Of a stretch of 64,000 nucleotides of DNA, positions 1 through 12,200 are shown in pieces (position 1 is the stretch's first letter; each line of letters starts with the position of its first letter). The position numbers and the translations under genes are program-made. Where the stretch lies: assembly GCF_003255815.1 (NCBI RefSeq), contig NC_037670.1:57360724-57424723 (forward strand), given 5' to 3'. Below the pieces are notes generated by a model. The model worked only from the letters and a program-made list of their open reading frames with translations, did no database searches and had not been told where the DNA came from. The stretch comes from Theropithecus gelada. Taxonomy: Eukaryota; Chordata; Mammalia; Primates; Cercopithecidae.

Positions 1-209
1 AGCCTGGGCAGCATGGTGACACTCATCTCTACTAAAAACACAAAAGAATTACCTGGGTGTGGTGGGCACTTGTAATCCCAGCTACTCGGGAGGCTGAGGC
101 AGGAGAATCGCTTGAAACTGGGAGGCGGAGGTTGCAATGAGCCGAGATTGTGCCGCTGCACTATAGCCTGGGCAACAGAGGATATTCCGTCTCAAAAAAA
201 AAAAAAAAG
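1..209 (+). mobile_element. Alu SINE, 5' part cut by window edge
   Basis: Starts inside the left monomer and runs through the second monomer (GGCTGAGGCAGGAGAATCGC, then the 'GCACTATAGCCTGGGCAACAGAG' region) to an A-tail at about 194-208. Several CpG-decay changes suggest an older AluS/J copy. The missing left end lies outside the window. Confidence 0.95.
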
Positions 210-680
210 TTTATACCTTCTGCACCTTTAAATCCTTCACAAGAGCGACAACACATAGGATTGGCTATGAAAGAGTATAATATTGATTTAAATTTTTGAA
301 GACAGAATTATGAAAAAAAATTGATATTAACCTATAAATGGCAAAGACACCAACCACCTGATAATATATCTGTCTCAAACTTAATAGAATTTAAAATCTA
401 TTAATTGCCTTAATTTCCTACTTCATTCTATATCATCACTTGCTATTCTCACAGTTCATTTTTCCTATCAGAAGTGAATGTGAAGTTTGATAATAGTAAG
501 ACATGTGTACTCTTTAATTTAATGAATGTGATGTATACTCCTTAATTTAATGAATATATACAATTCACTTTTTATATGCCAGGCACATAAATTATATAGC
601 GTAACTTGCCTTTTTTTTTTTTTTTTTCAAACTGTTTCAGCTAGCATAGGGCATTAAAATTGCCAATAAATTTTATAGTT
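210..680. other. AT-rich sequence, nothing recognised
   Basis: No repeat family or gene recognised. A T-run of about 17 bases lies at 611-627. Two nearly identical short phrases (CTTTAATTTAATGAAT near 511 and CTTAATTTAATGAAT near 540) form a small direct repeat. Confidence 0.6.
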
Positions 681-1315
681 TGTCAATGTATTTTTAAAAA
701 TCCTGTCAGAATTTTGATTGAGGTCAAGTTGAATCTATAATAACTTAGGAGAAAATTTACATCTTAATAATGTTGAATCTTTCAATTCATGGGCCTGGTA
801 TGTTTAATGCTGTTAATGTTAATAATGTTAATAATAACATTATTAATAATGTTAATAATGTTGAATTATTAATAATGTTGAATCTTTCAATTCATGGGCC
901 TGGTATACTTTTCTTCACTATCATATAGACATACTAAACGTAGTACAAGTACTTGTTAGCTCTATAAGCTTCCATTTTTTTTATTCCCTAGGATTTTTCT
1001 TTACACGGAAAAACATGTTATCTGCAAACAGAAACATTTTGTTTCTTCCTTTGTGAAAGACCATGTCATCTGAAAAGAGAAACTCTTATTAATTCCTATG
1101 TGACTTTTACAGTTCTTGCATTAATTTATTAGCTAGGATGTCCAGGGCAAGGTTGAATAGGATTGGTGAGACATTCTTTCCTTGTTCTAGATCTTGGAAC
1201 AAGAACACTCAGTCTTTAACCATTAGTTATAATGTTACCTGTAAGTTTTCCTTGGATGTCCTTTTTAGGTTGAGTTTCTTTCTATTCTTAATTTGTTAAG
1301 AATTTTTATTATCAG
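681..1315 (-). mobile_element. Old L1 (L1M-type) ORF2 fragment
   Basis: Read on the minus strand, the order of phrases matches the ORF2 reverse-transcriptase region of old L1s. The plus strand shows 'ATCTGCAAACAGAAACATTTTG', then 'GGTTGAATAGGATTGGTGAGA', 'CAGTCTTTAACCATTAGTTAT' and 'TTAAGAATTTTTATTATCA', all familiar antisense ORF2 landmarks. It is heavily diverged and frame-broken, and is interrupted by the local duplication at 764-906. Confidence 0.7.
764..906. repeat. 38-bp direct repeat around an AT-rich hairpin core
   Basis: Positions 764-801 and 869-906 are identical over 38 bases. The 67-base spacer is built of TTAATAATG-like words and contains the inverted pair AATAATGTT / AACATTATT. 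Both copies derive from the old L1, so this is a local duplication inside that element. Confidence 0.85.
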
Positions 1316-1469
1316 CCCCTGAACTGGAACCAAGAGATGAAAAGCAGACAAATAAAGTGAGTTGGAGATTGTGGAACTAAAACCTATTTCTTTGTGATTA
1401 CAGTAACTATAGTTTCTATACAAATCTTAAATAATCTGGTTGAACTAGAAATTTCAAGCTATTATTTCC

Positions 1470-1660
1470 CTGTTTAAAATCCTTCAACCATGTATCATCT
1501 TCTATAGGATGAAATCTAGTTCACTTTGAATGATGCTTATACCTCTCAGTACTATGGCCTTGGCCTTCAGCTTCATCTCATTTCTCTTGATTCTCCTGAA
1601 TGCATTTCTGCACTCTTGCTGTTTGAGCTATGTGCATTTTTAAAAACATACTATAACTGT
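1470..1660 (+). mobile_element. Possible L2 LINE fragment
   Basis: The run 'AAAATCCTTCAACCATGTATC', then 'GATGAAATCTAGTTC', 'CTATGGCCTTGGCC', 'CAGCTTCATCTCATTTCTCT' and 'CACTCTTGCTGTTTGAGC' follows, with heavy divergence, the order of the L2 3' region. No longer evidence of ORF is visible. The flanks at 1316-1469 and 1661-1825 show nothing recognisable. Confidence 0.4.
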
Positions 1661-1825
1661 CAACTCTATTTTGTAACTGCCATTTATTAGGTCTAGAATG
1701 CCTTTTTAGTTAGCACTATGGGGAAAACTTCTACTCCCTTAATTTGAAACATTTCCATGAACCAGTCCTGAATCTTCCAAACCTTATTGTAAACATTTTT
1801 TTTTTTTTCAGTGCATGATGAAGCA

Positions 1826-1905
1826 GAATATTTCCCTGACCCCTTTGCAGGACTCACAACAGGAGTGCCTCTTGTACACAGCCCACCACTCTCAATTCAT
1901 TGTGG
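1826..1905 (+). mobile_element. LTR-like fragment, first copy
   Basis: Eighty bases starting GATGAAGCAG match the beginning of the LTR-like segment at 3378 at roughly 85% by eye (shared phrases TTTCCCTGACCCCTT, CTCACAACAGG, CTCTCAATTC). After about 1905 the two copies stop aligning, so this is either a truncated 5' LTR or a rearranged duplicate. Confidence 0.6.
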
Positions 1906-3377
1906 GAGGGGGTGTTGGTTGCCCATTCTGAGAGAGGGAAATAGGCGTCCCTAATTTCCTTTCCCTCTTTCAGTGAAAACTCAGGGTGTAAGGAGAAAGA
2001 AAATAGGCATCCCCCTTTTCTCTTCCATAGCTTTATTCCCAAGTCCCAGCAACCTTAGATGGATGCCACCCATGGGTGCTATTGTGGCCTGCACCTGTGA
2101 AGCAGGGAGGGCCCAGAAAATAGGAGTTATCTGCACTCACCTACGCCTCCATCCCCCTTACTGTTGGCCACCTTTGGGTTCCTTAGGGCCTTACCTATGC
2201 CATGGAGCATGACTTCCTTCCATGAAATAGGGGCCTAATCAGCAAGAATTAGCCATGCCCATTTACACTTTGCCCATTGCCTGGCTTTGGATCCCTCAGG
2301 TCTTGTTTTCCTTTCCTGGACTTCAGCCAAAGATTACAATTAGTTTGGGAAAAATGGTGTCTCAGAGGGTGCATGGATTAATTTAGATTAAGTCCCAGAC
2401 GGGCCTTGCAAAATTTGCAGTTATTAGCCAGTGGGGTCACTCCTTTGTTGTTTCCCTACCGTAAGCAGAGTGCTAAGGTGGGAAAGAAAACCCTCTCACA
2501 TAGAAAAGGAAAAAAGATAAAAACAGCCTAAGTCCAATGGAGGGACTTGCTCTATGCAAATGGGTTCCTTTAATTGTTACATCTCTCCTCTGGACCAAGC
2601 TAGACCCCTCATCCAGGGGATGAAAGACTCTGTGGGAGCATTGCGGGAGGGGACAGTGAGCGGGAAACACTGGCCAACTAGTCGTGTGGGGCCCCTGGCC
2701 CTGAGACTGACCTGGGGCCTAGGAGGCAGCTACGGTTCTCTCCTGCCCTGCATGGCTGTTGGGCACAACTGCAGACATGCCCAAGAGCCTCAGCCAGGAG
2801 ATAAAGGGGCGAGAAGGGGAGCCACTGTGCATAGTGGGCACCTGCAGCTGTTGGGGTCAGGGTGGGGGGTCGCACCTCTAAGAACAAATGGAAATCACAT
2901 TGTTCTGTATTGCATATCTGGTGGCTGAACCAAATGCTCATTCTACCTAATAACTTTTCCGCAGTTTGTGGCAAAACCCTTAAGATTTGAAGAAATAGGA
3001 GCCATTTCAAACTGTGAAAGAAGAAAAGCTACCAAAGAAAAGTCGGGGGTCTTGGCCATTGCCTTAATGGAAGGTCGGGGACAAGGTCCAGTCCAGGAGC
3101 CTTCCAGCTACACTGAGGAATGGCCTTGACCAAATGCATTCAGTTGCCCCAGGACTTATTCTGGTCCCACACATTGGCTAGACCTCCATGAAGGGAAACA
3201 GAGTCAACTTTCCTTTCACCCCGAAGAAAGAAAGATGTGGTAGAGTTGCATCCTGTCCTCTGCAAATGGCATAACTCAGAGGAAAGTCTGAGGACAAGAC
3301 GTCTTGGAAAAAAGTGAAGAGACAGATCCAGCAGATCCTCATTTACTAACCCTTCTGCTGAATCTTGGACAAGCCCC
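1906..3377 (+). mobile_element. Endogenous-retrovirus-like internal remnant, degraded
   Basis: A noticeably GC-richer stretch lies between two LTR-like copies, consistent with a decayed class I ERV. No intact gag, pol or env frame can be seen: the longest plus-strand frame, at 2554-2928, is 124 codons without a motif I recognise. A purine-rich run at 2799-2822 and an A/G-rich run near 3305-3325 could be polypurine-tract relics. I cannot name the family; the LTR8/HUERS-P group was considered from memory but is unverified. A single large non-retroviral repeat is the alternative. Confidence 0.45.
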
Positions 3378-3700
3378 AGATGAAGCAGGAAATTTCCCTG
3401 ACCCCTTCGCAGGCCTCACAACAGGGGGGTGCCTCGTTTACTCAGCCCGTTCTCTCAATTCCTTGCAGGAGTGAGCCTGCGAGCAGACAAGGAGGGAACT
3501 GGAGTGCATGCGCACTGGAACCGGCTGGCACTTTGGCGCCGGCAGGAGCGAACTCTGTTGGAATATATCTATAAAACTTTTCAGCTATGTGAATTCCAAG
3601 AATAAATATAATTCTTGGCAACACTTGAAAATGTATTTTCCCAAATTCCTAAACATTAACAGGAAGTTGACTTTATTCCACTCTTTACTTTCCCCGTTAT
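3378..3700 (+). mobile_element. LTR-like element, second copy
   Basis: Homologous to 1826-1905 at its left end. It then carries a CpG-containing GC-rich part (about 3475-3550, including GGCGCCGG), a TATAAAA at 3570-3576 and an AATAAA at 3601. Promoter-like and poly(A)-like signals in this order fit a retroviral LTR on the plus strand. The right end is uncertain. Confidence 0.55.
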
Positions 3701-4679
3701 TAGCATCCTGAAGAACACCTTCTCTTATCTGATTTCAAATGAAGCATACTCTGGGTGTTAATCTGTGCAGGATGATTTTCCAGGAATAGATCAACTTATA
3801 AGTAGATTGAAGGCAATGAAAACTCAGATATGCCTATTTTTGATTCAGGGTATGAAACAAGAGGTAAACCACGGTAACTGCCTGTATAAGATTGGCAACT
3901 AAATGGGTGAAGGGGACTGAAATACATCAGATGGATGTGTCAGGTTGGAGGAGTGACTCTCCTGACATGCAAGAAATAAAGCCACTGCTTCCTTCAATTA
4001 CATGTTCGGTAAAGAACTGCATAGATTTCATCCATGAAGCTCCATGGGGGCTGGTAATTCTGTCCTATTTGGAACCAATCTCTCCTGCCCAGCTGGTGAG
4101 CTAGGGGAGTTTTGTAAGGCTATGAGCATATCTGTGGCACATATCCTGTATCAATGTTTTGTACAATATACAGTTTTATGGGGCCTTTAGTCCAATTTTG
4201 CTAGAGCCAATGGAGATTTCTGTCACACAATAATTAACTTCTTTTCAGAAAGAACCATTCTGAAGCAAGGCATACTTTATCCTCAGTGCTGCCACTTTAT
4301 TTTGATGAGGGAAAATGGTGTGTTATCTAGGAAGCCCATGACAGAATGTCATAGTAATCAGATACTGTGTTGATGCTATCGGATGTGTCTCTCACACTAA
4401 GTTTCCCATTAGTACTTGTAGAGATTCACAGAAAAATTTCTCCAAGAATGCCATTCAGATTCCCGCAATCAGAGATTATACCTTTTACTCATTTTTTTCA
4501 GATACTTAATTTTTCTCTTTAAATTTTTATCAAGTAACCTTGACACACATGCATTTTAAAATGAAGTCATACATAGGAATGTCTAAACAAAGCTTTTTTT
4601 TTCTTTAGTGTCCTTTTCTTTTTGAAAGAACAATTATGATTAAAGACTGAATGATCAATCATTAAGAAATAGCAGGTAT
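3701..4679. other. Unassigned sequence right of the LTR-like element
   Basis: No repeat or exon recognised. A 70-codon frame at 3892-4104 has no recognisable domain or conserved partner in the window. Short T-runs occur at 4491-4497 and 4593-4601. Confidence 0.5.
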
Positions 4680-4942
4680 CAAGGTGGGTGGATCACAAGG
4701 TCAGGCGATCAAGACCATCCTGGCCAACATGGTGAAACCCCACCTGTACTAAAAATACAAAACTAGGTTGGTGTGGCAGTGCACGCCTGTAGTCCCAGCT
4801 ACTTGGGAGTCTGAGGCAGGAGAATTGCTGGAACTTGGGAGGCAGATGCTGCAGTGAGCCAAGATCACGCCACTGCACTCCAGCCTGGGTAACAGAGCAG
4901 GACTCTGTCTCAAAAATAAATAAATAAATAAATAAAAATTTT
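4680..4942 (+). mobile_element. Alu SINE, 5'-truncated
   Basis: Begins at the GGTGGGTGGATCACAAGG part of the left monomer, lacking about the first 50 bases. It continues through both monomers to CTCCAGCCTGGGTAACAGAG and a simple AAATAAATAAAT tail. An 88-codon minus frame over it is only an Alu translation. Confidence 0.95.
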
Positions 4943-5494
4943 AAAAGCAGGTTTTGCAAAACAGAAAACCTTATTTTAAATCTAGTGAGACAAGTTTGTG
5001 TCTATAAGGCAAGGTTACACATTTTGGAAAGAAAATAAAGCAATGTAAAACAAAATAAACGCCACTATGTATAATCAAAACATCAATAATTATTTTTTCA
5101 ACATTTGAATAACCTCCAATTAGTGTTAAGAACATGACTTCTTTAGACTTTCTATAAATGTAGTCCAAGAAAATGTCTTTGGATAGAAGCATACCCACTA
5201 TTTGAATACTGACAATCTTAGAGCAAACTAGCAGTAGACTTGATTTTTCAAGAATTTATCTCTTAGACAATTTAACCTTTGCTATGTTTTTAGTGATCTA
5301 AGAACTTCAAAGTTTTCCCTCACATGTTGTTGAGATTTTAAACCATGAATTTTGAGTGCAGGTGTGTATCATTAATGAACCACAGGTAATGATACTGAAT
5401 TAGCATTGCCTAATCAATGCCGGAAAACATTGGCTGCTCGATAAAGATTTGATACAAGATTGGAAACTGACTGTCATACAGTTAAATTCTGGAA
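4943..5494. other. Unassigned AT-rich sequence
   Basis: Nothing recognised. A 75-codon minus-strand frame at 4971-5198 lies here without recognisable motifs. Confidence 0.5.
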
Positions 5495-5680
5495 GGCACT
5501 ATTTCCCAAAGTTTAGTCCAAAATGATCTGAGGAGGAATCAACTAAAATGCAGTTTTCTAAGCCCTGCTGTAGAATTTCCAAACCAGAATTTCTGAGGGA
5601 ACAGTGCTGAAGAAAGGAAATAAGTACTATTAAGTAACTCCTCCAGAAAATGTTTTCACACTAAAATGTGAGAAACTTTG
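5495..5680 (+). mobile_element. MER5A-like hAT-Charlie MITE
   Basis: The path 'CCCAAAGTTTAGTCC', 'AATGCAGTTTTCTAAGCCC', 'CCAGAATTTCTGAGG' and finally 'CACTAAAATGTGAGAAACT' follows the MER5A consensus order, with typical age divergence. The terminal phrases are reverse-complement related (CCCAAAGTTTAG against CTAAAATGTGAG), as expected for hAT inverted repeats. Non-autonomous. Confidence 0.65.
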
Positions 5681-5834
5681 TTCAGAATTATATTAGGCAA
5701 GTAATGCAAGTTATTCTGTTATTTCCTCTTAAATTTTCATACTTTAAAGTTGGTGCTCTTTCTTATCCACACCAACAGCGTGCTGTGACTCAGACTCTTC
5801 TTAATTCTAAGTGACTGTGCCTGACTGTTTATTA

Positions 5835-6430
5835 CAGTCGCCACTGATGACATGTGTCTACAGAATACTTGAAATCTGGCTAGTGTGATTGAGAAGTTGA
5901 ATTTTTTAACTTTTTAAAATTTTAATTAATTTAATTTTAATCCTTTCAATGAATAGTTACTTCATAGAGTAGGAAGGTTTTAAGTGCATTTGAACCAATT
6001 TGGAATTATGAATTTGCCTTTTCAACTTATGACTTTATGTAATCTCAGTATACAAAATTTCAGATGGAAATTTAGCATCCAAATTAGATGTTCTGTAAGT
6101 TAAAATATGCAGCATATTTTCATTCACATGTGGGAGATAAAGACAGCTTTAGAGATGAGAGTGATAGACACCAGAGGCTAAGAAGCATATCAACAAAATT
6201 ATGCAGCAGATCTCACAAGAGTTAGTGTGAAAAAAGAATGCAAAATATCTCAATAAGTTTATGTTGCTCACATGCCCAAATAATAAATTGTATAAATTGA
6301 ATTAAGATACATTTTAAAACTCAACTTAGCCCATTTAAAAAATATTTTTAATGTGGCTACTGGAAACATTTTATATTGTATCCATGGCTTTTATTACCTT
6401 TTATTGGAAAGTAGTGTCTCAAAGTAAAGT
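5835..6430 (+). mobile_element. Old non-autonomous hAT-type DNA element, interrupted
   Basis: The left part has 'CAGAATACTTGAAATCTGGCT' followed by the AT-rich stretch at 5900-5945. The right part has 'AAGAATGCAAAATATCTC' at about 6235 and 'AATGTGGCTACTGGAAACATT', then 'TTATTGGAAAGTAGTG' near 6400-6415. These are landmarks of one medium-reiterated hAT family whose exact name I cannot give. About 240 bases in the middle (5945-6190) do not fit and may be an insertion or decay. Confidence 0.5.
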
Positions 6431-6667
6431 GAAGAAGCAGATTATCATTGTGAACAGTACCATCCTTATCCATTAGTAGAAGAGATATGCTTTCCAAAAA
6501 GTCTAGAAGATATGGAAAAAAAAGGAGAGACAATAAGCAACATGGGGCTGGTAGGCAGAAAAAGTAGAATCATGTATCTTCAACTACTTCACATTTTAAC
6601 TTAGAGTTAATAGAAATACTAATATCAGATTTGTTTTGCTACCTATCACTTAAGAACTTTTGCTCAG

Positions 6668-7090
6668 TGGATTCGTCTGTTTTGTATTGCTATAAAGGAA
6701 TACCTGAGACTGCATTATTTATAAAGAAAAGAGATTTATTTGGCTCTTGATTCTTCAGGCTGTATAAGAAGCATGATGCTTTCCTCTTCTCTGCTTCTGG
6801 TAAGGGTCACAGGAAGCTTTTACTCGTGGCAGAAGGCAAAAGGGAAGCAAGCATGTCACATGACAAAAGAGGAAGCAAGAGAGAAGGAAGGAAGTACCAG
6901 TCTCTTTTAAACAACCAGATCTTGTGTGAACTAATAGATTGAGAACTCACTCATCACTATGAGGAGGGCACCAAGCCATTCATGAGGGATGGCCCTCACA
7001 ACCAAGCACTTCTCACCAGGCCCTACCTCTAACATTCGGGATCAAATATAAACATGAAATTTAGTGGAGACAAATATCCAAACTACATCA
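6668..7090 (-). mobile_element. MaLR LTR (MST/MLT1A-like)
   Basis: On the plus strand the sequence reads as the reverse complement of a MaLR LTR: 'CGTCTGTTTTGTATTGCTAT', 'ATACCTGAGACTG', 'TTATAAAGAAAAGAGATTTAT', 'GGCAGAAGGCAAAAGGGAAGC', 'GAGAACTCACTCATCACTATGA' and a terminal 'GGAGACAAATATCCAAACTA'. Length near 420 bases fits a solo LTR; no internal region adjoins. Confidence 0.8.
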
Positions 7091-8880
7091 CTCAATATGC
7101 AGTATTCCCCAGCCCCCTAATGGAAGACTGGCACCCAGGAAAAATAAGGGATCAAGAAGTGCCAACATACAAATTATTATTTGGGCATGTAAGCAATATA
7201 AACTTACGGAGATATTTTGCATTCTTTTTTTTTATGCTAACTCTTTTGAGATCTGCTGCATATTTTTACTGATACATAATATTCCTACACATCAATTGGT
7301 TACATGTAATGTTGTGTTTCACACGTAGAATGTATAATGATCAAGTCAGGGTATTTGGGAGGCCTATCACCTCCAGTACTTACTACTTCCGTGTGTTGAG
7401 AACATTTCAAGTATCCTCTTCTATCTGTTCAGAAATACACAAAACATTGTGCTTAACTATACTTATCTGACTCTGCTATTGAGTGGGAATTATTTTCTTT
7501 ACAGTGTAAAATTATGAAATATTTCAGTCATTCGGGTTTATAATTAACATTATTACTGCCAATCCTGCTCAAGAGATATCCTCATTAATTGTCCTTCAAT
7601 TTTATACAACAGTCATTTAAGGAAGACAGACCAAAGGAGGATAAAAATTTGAGAGGAGGACCTATAGAATTATGTATCTAGTAAACAAATATATATGTGT
7701 ATTAAAATCATAAGAATTTCCCTTTCTCTCCTTCTTAGCCTACTCCTTTCCATCACTCTTCTACCATTTCTATCTCTTCCTTTCCCTTCCTGAGCCATCC
7801 AGTCCTAAATACAAGCAAAGCAGTTTTCTACTTTGTGCACTAAGTAGAAAAGAGCCACAGTGATCAAAACAGCATGTGAGAGCCTGGGTTAATGAGGAAG
7901 GTTTTCACATAGGAGGGAAATGTTAGTAAGGAATGGAAGTCCAGTAAACTAAGCAGGGATGTCCAGTATGAGATATTGAGCCTGAGTGAGTCAAAGCTGT
8001 GTCCACATGGGGATGGGGCAGGCAGCCCTTTGCAGGGTGTCAGAGCTTCGACTGGATGGGAGGGGCATCTATGCTATGAAGGTTTTTTCGGCACAGAGTT
8101 AGGCAGCATGGGAAAAATGAGAAGGAACTATATCATGGGTAGTATTTGAGTCTACACAGACTGCCAGAGCTAAAGTAAGGTGCAGAGGACACATACATAG
8201 GAGAATGAGTGTTGTAATGATGGGGATTTTCATTAATTATATACGTTAAGGGTGATGGAAGTTAGTATCAGGGAATAGAGTTGCAAGCATGGGACCAAAA
8301 ATGTTAAAAAGATAATGGTGTTTGACTGAATTTGAAAGTATTAATGGAAATTCATGTTATCATATATTCCTGCCTCCTGGATTTTATCTTCTGTATGCTA
8401 TTCTCTTCTTCAAGAAACAGAGATTCTTAGATAAATGACTGAATTCAAGGATAGGGCAACCAATCTTGAATATAAGCCTGACATTGCTTTTGACAAGAAC
8501 TGAGGAAATGGTCAAGGAATAATATCTGGAAGACATGGAAACCAGCTTTCTCTGGGACAATTTGAGCACAAAAATAAACATGATAGTAGTGGATAATTAT
8601 CTATTGAAAAAGATGGGAAATTGATCACTTCAGACAAATAAAAACAGACACATAAATAAATGTATTTGTTTGATGAGGGACATAATATTTATGTAGCTTC
8701 AGAACACCTCTCTGCCAAATATTTAATAATTACAAAGGGCAAAATATTTTACTTTTTTGAAGCAATCACTGGTAATTATTATTTATCTCAAGTTATCAGA
8801 CATTATTTGCAATGGAACAATTTAAAATCTTGTGCCCCTGATGGGCTACAATGAGAACACAGTATAATTGTTGTAGTATC
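7091..8880. other. Unassigned sequence, 1.8 kb
   Basis: No gene or family recognised. The part at 7800-8330 is GC-richer than its surroundings and could be an unclassified old repeat. The part at 8360-8880 precedes the L1 3' end at 8881 and may be more of that element. Confidence 0.4.
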
Positions 8881-9285
8881 TAGCCAAAGATACATTACCT
8901 GCATCTACTCATGAGTAAACATCAGATAAAACCAACTGAATAACAGTCTATAAAACAATTGGCCTGTACGTGTCAAAAGTATTAGAGTCATGAAAGTCGT
9001 GGACAGACTATGGAACTGTTCCATCTTGAAAATAACTAAAGAGACAGGACAATTAAGTACAATCATGATTCTGAAATGCATTTTTGAGTTGTAAAAGACG
9101 TTTTTTTGGACCATTCCACATTTGCTGGGGTCTGAGTGTTAGATTGCCAATAACTCATTATTAACTTTCTGATTCTAATATTTTGTTGTTATGGAAGAAG
9201 AAGTCTAAGATGCTAGAAAGTGTTTGGGGATGATGGGGCATCATATTCTCAAATTACTCACAAATAGTTCATGAAAAAATAAGCC
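8881..9285 (+). mobile_element. L1ME-type 3' UTR fragment
   Basis: Matches the 3' UTR of old L1s in order: 'GTCATGAAAGTCGTGGACAGAC', 'GGAACTGTTCCATCTTG', 'AACTAAAGAGACAGGACAATTA', 'GATGATGGGGCATCATATTC' and 'CAAATAGTTCATGAAAAAATAA' at the tail. The orientation therefore is plus. Confidence 0.65.
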
Positions 9286-12200
9286 GTTTTTCCTGTTCTT
9301 GCAACTTTTCTTTGCATTTTTTTAGTGCTTCCAAATTAAAATTATACCACAAAATCATGACAAATGAATATTTCTTTATTTTTTTAATGTATGGTCTATT
9401 AAATGAGTGGTTTTAAATTTTATTTTTCTATTTGTTGATTTATTTTCCCCTCAAATAAAATGTTATATGGAAAACCTGGAATAAAGCAGATAAAACTGGA
9501 ACTGCTCAGCTCTCTCTGTCACCCCTGTGGGGTGCTCGTTAGACCTATTCTTTGTGAGACTAATGAAACAAATAGGAAACTATAAAACAAGTCAAATAGT
9601 ATATTTTAAACATAATTATTATGGAGAAAAATAAATCCATGTTGAGAGGTAGGGAATTTGAGAGTGAAGATGACAATGCGAAGTATGGGGTTTTGGAGAT
9701 TTGAAAAGAAAAGACAAGGAGAACAGGTGAGAGAAAAGACTGGAGGAGAGACAAAAGATTGGGTCAGAGAAAAAATAGAAAAGTCTGATGCTGGACAACA
9801 GTAGGGGTCCCCTGGAGCATAGATGTCGTACATTTAAAGTGGGATCCGCACTATTTTTTCAGTTATGTTCATCCGCAAACTTGTAGGCACAAGTAGAGCG
9901 TTTGATTAACTTGGATTGTGTTTCTTTTTCAGAGATGTATAGGAAAGCAAGTAAGGAAATGACAGTTGAGGATGTTTGCAAGGGAGTTATAGTAATTGAC
10001 TGTGATAATATAAGCTGTTATAAGTTATAAACAAAATGAATGTTATTGAAGAAGAATGTACTTCTTTTCCTGTCTCAGACTTACTACTGCAGGTGTCTTG
10101 AAATCTTTCTATTCCTAATTGAAGAAAAGCATAGCCTTGTGTTCTGTAAAAGACGGAATGCCGTGTCTTCCCCATATTACCTGCATATCACTAATGTCAT
10201 TACATTGTTTAATAACTCTGTTTCTGGGTTTGACTTCCAAACACCGAGAGGTGATGAAAGTGTCTCTGTCTTTTTTAAGTGCCTAGCACAGAGCATGATA
10301 CATAGTGATGTTTCAGTTTTACAGAAAATTATTTATTTTTTGGCAACAGAATCACAATTTTGTGGCAAAATGTGATATTTTCAGAAATTATTTTCTCCCT
10401 TTTTATTTCCCTCTCTACATTATGATCCTTCAAAATGTTTCACAATGAGAATTCCTGCCCCATTTCTATATACAGTTATTTGTTTGAAATCCACTGACTA
10501 ATCTACACAATCCCTGTATTCCAATCCTAAAATGCAAAAAGTTATCTAATTGGCTCACATAATCTCTTCTCAACAGGCTTGTCTAAAGATAAACTTCTTC
10601 TTTGATCAGTTTTTCTCTCCTGGTTCATTAGTTGTGGTCAAAAGACATGTTAACAATTTATTGGCCATCCAGAGGGAATCTGTGAGAAGATCTGTTATAG
10701 CCAAATTAGAGAAGCAAAACTACTAAGAAAGAACATTATGAAGTAAGGCAAATTAGACCTTAAACAATTGTGGAAGAAATAGGCCCAGAAAGAAGTCTTG
10801 AAGGGTCTGAGAAAATAAAATAAAACACCTACCAGCTTCCAGAAGACTTTCACAGCATTAAGTTTAAAAGACTATCACGGAGATGCAAATTTGGTCCTAG
10901 GGATTTGGTGAGGAATGCCTATAAACTGAATGGTTTGGAGTTGTTGTTTTCTGCTATTAAATCCTCTTTGAGAAACACATTGACTTGAATTTGGTGTAGG
11001 TTTTTGGCTCCTTATAATGCAATACATATTAATAATATATCATCCATGATACAACCATGAATTGTGCTCATGTGAATTTTCATCCATGGAATTTTCCATA
11101 CATCTAAGAATACTGTGGGGCTTTTGTTTGCTTGATTGTTTTTGGATATTAAAGGATACAGATATCCTGTATGATGAGTTTGAGAATATCCGTACACTGA
11201 TTTCTGAAGAACCTTCTGGAGAGTGGTATACTCAGCCACTGTTTGAAGGCCTGAGATTATCACTGAAGAATATTCATGAAGTCTAAATTGGCTACTATGT
11301 ATAGGAAAGAGATATTACGGGGAAGGAGAGTTTAGCTATAAATGTTTATGGGTGAATTTAAAAGTTTTCCAACCAAGAGAACACAAAAAACCAAAAGCGG
11401 AAAAATAAAGTCAAGTAAATTTTATTGCTTTTTATAAAGTTGTAGAGTACTGGGCAAAAAAGACTGCAGAGGCCTTTAGCCTATAAGCTTTGAATTTGTC
11501 ATCCTCAACTTTATTTGACTGAACATGGACAGGATGGAATTAGATTGCTTTTTAGCAGTTTGTAGTAAGAAGAAATATCTCCTTTAAATCACACCGCAAA
11601 AGGGGGTGAATGATCTGGAACAATCGGTCTTAGTTTCTGGTACTATAATATTTCCTACAAATTTGCCCTTAAGATAGAAAAGGTTGCTTTCTAATCGCAG
11701 GGCACAGATGCCTATAAGTCCTATAACAAACAGTTTACAGATGTTCATTTCTTTGTTATTTTCTATTTACCTTACCTGAATATGAATGGGGGGGGGTAAA
11801 TGTACTATAAGCCCATGCTTATGTTCAGTGCCGAATATAAACTAAAAGAAAAAGAGGTCACATTAAAATGGTGTCCCTGTCTAGTCAAGAGCTGCTTTTG
11901 GATATTTGTAATCAAGCCTATGGCTACGAAATGTAAAAGTATCAGAGAAATCATGCTAATTTAAATGTACAAAAATAGAACACTGATTAAAGTTAGCAAT
12001 ATTTGTCATACCAAAAGGCATAAAAGAGCTAAAAAATATGTCTTAAAATCTAAAGTATCTACCAGGTATATGCCAGGTAAGAACAACCTGCCAAAACTTG
12101 ACATCAAGGAAAAGTTCATGTTACCAAAATAAATGGTGTTTGTGTGATAATATGACACCACTTTAACCTGTAGCACGTGAAATTACATGTCAGCGGTAAC

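Noticed and set aside
2554..2928. 124-codon frame in the ERV-like region as a viral or host gene
   Set aside because: No retroviral motif visible and no continuity with neighbouring frames; it lies in GC-rich sequence where long frames are expected by chance.
3475..3560. CpG island promoter
   Set aside because: Only a few CpGs within an LTR-like repeat, far below the size and density of a true island.
11062..11286. 74-codon frame with a protein-like C-terminal half
   Set aside because: The acidic stretch looks plausible, but no homologous family, splice signals or second copy support it.
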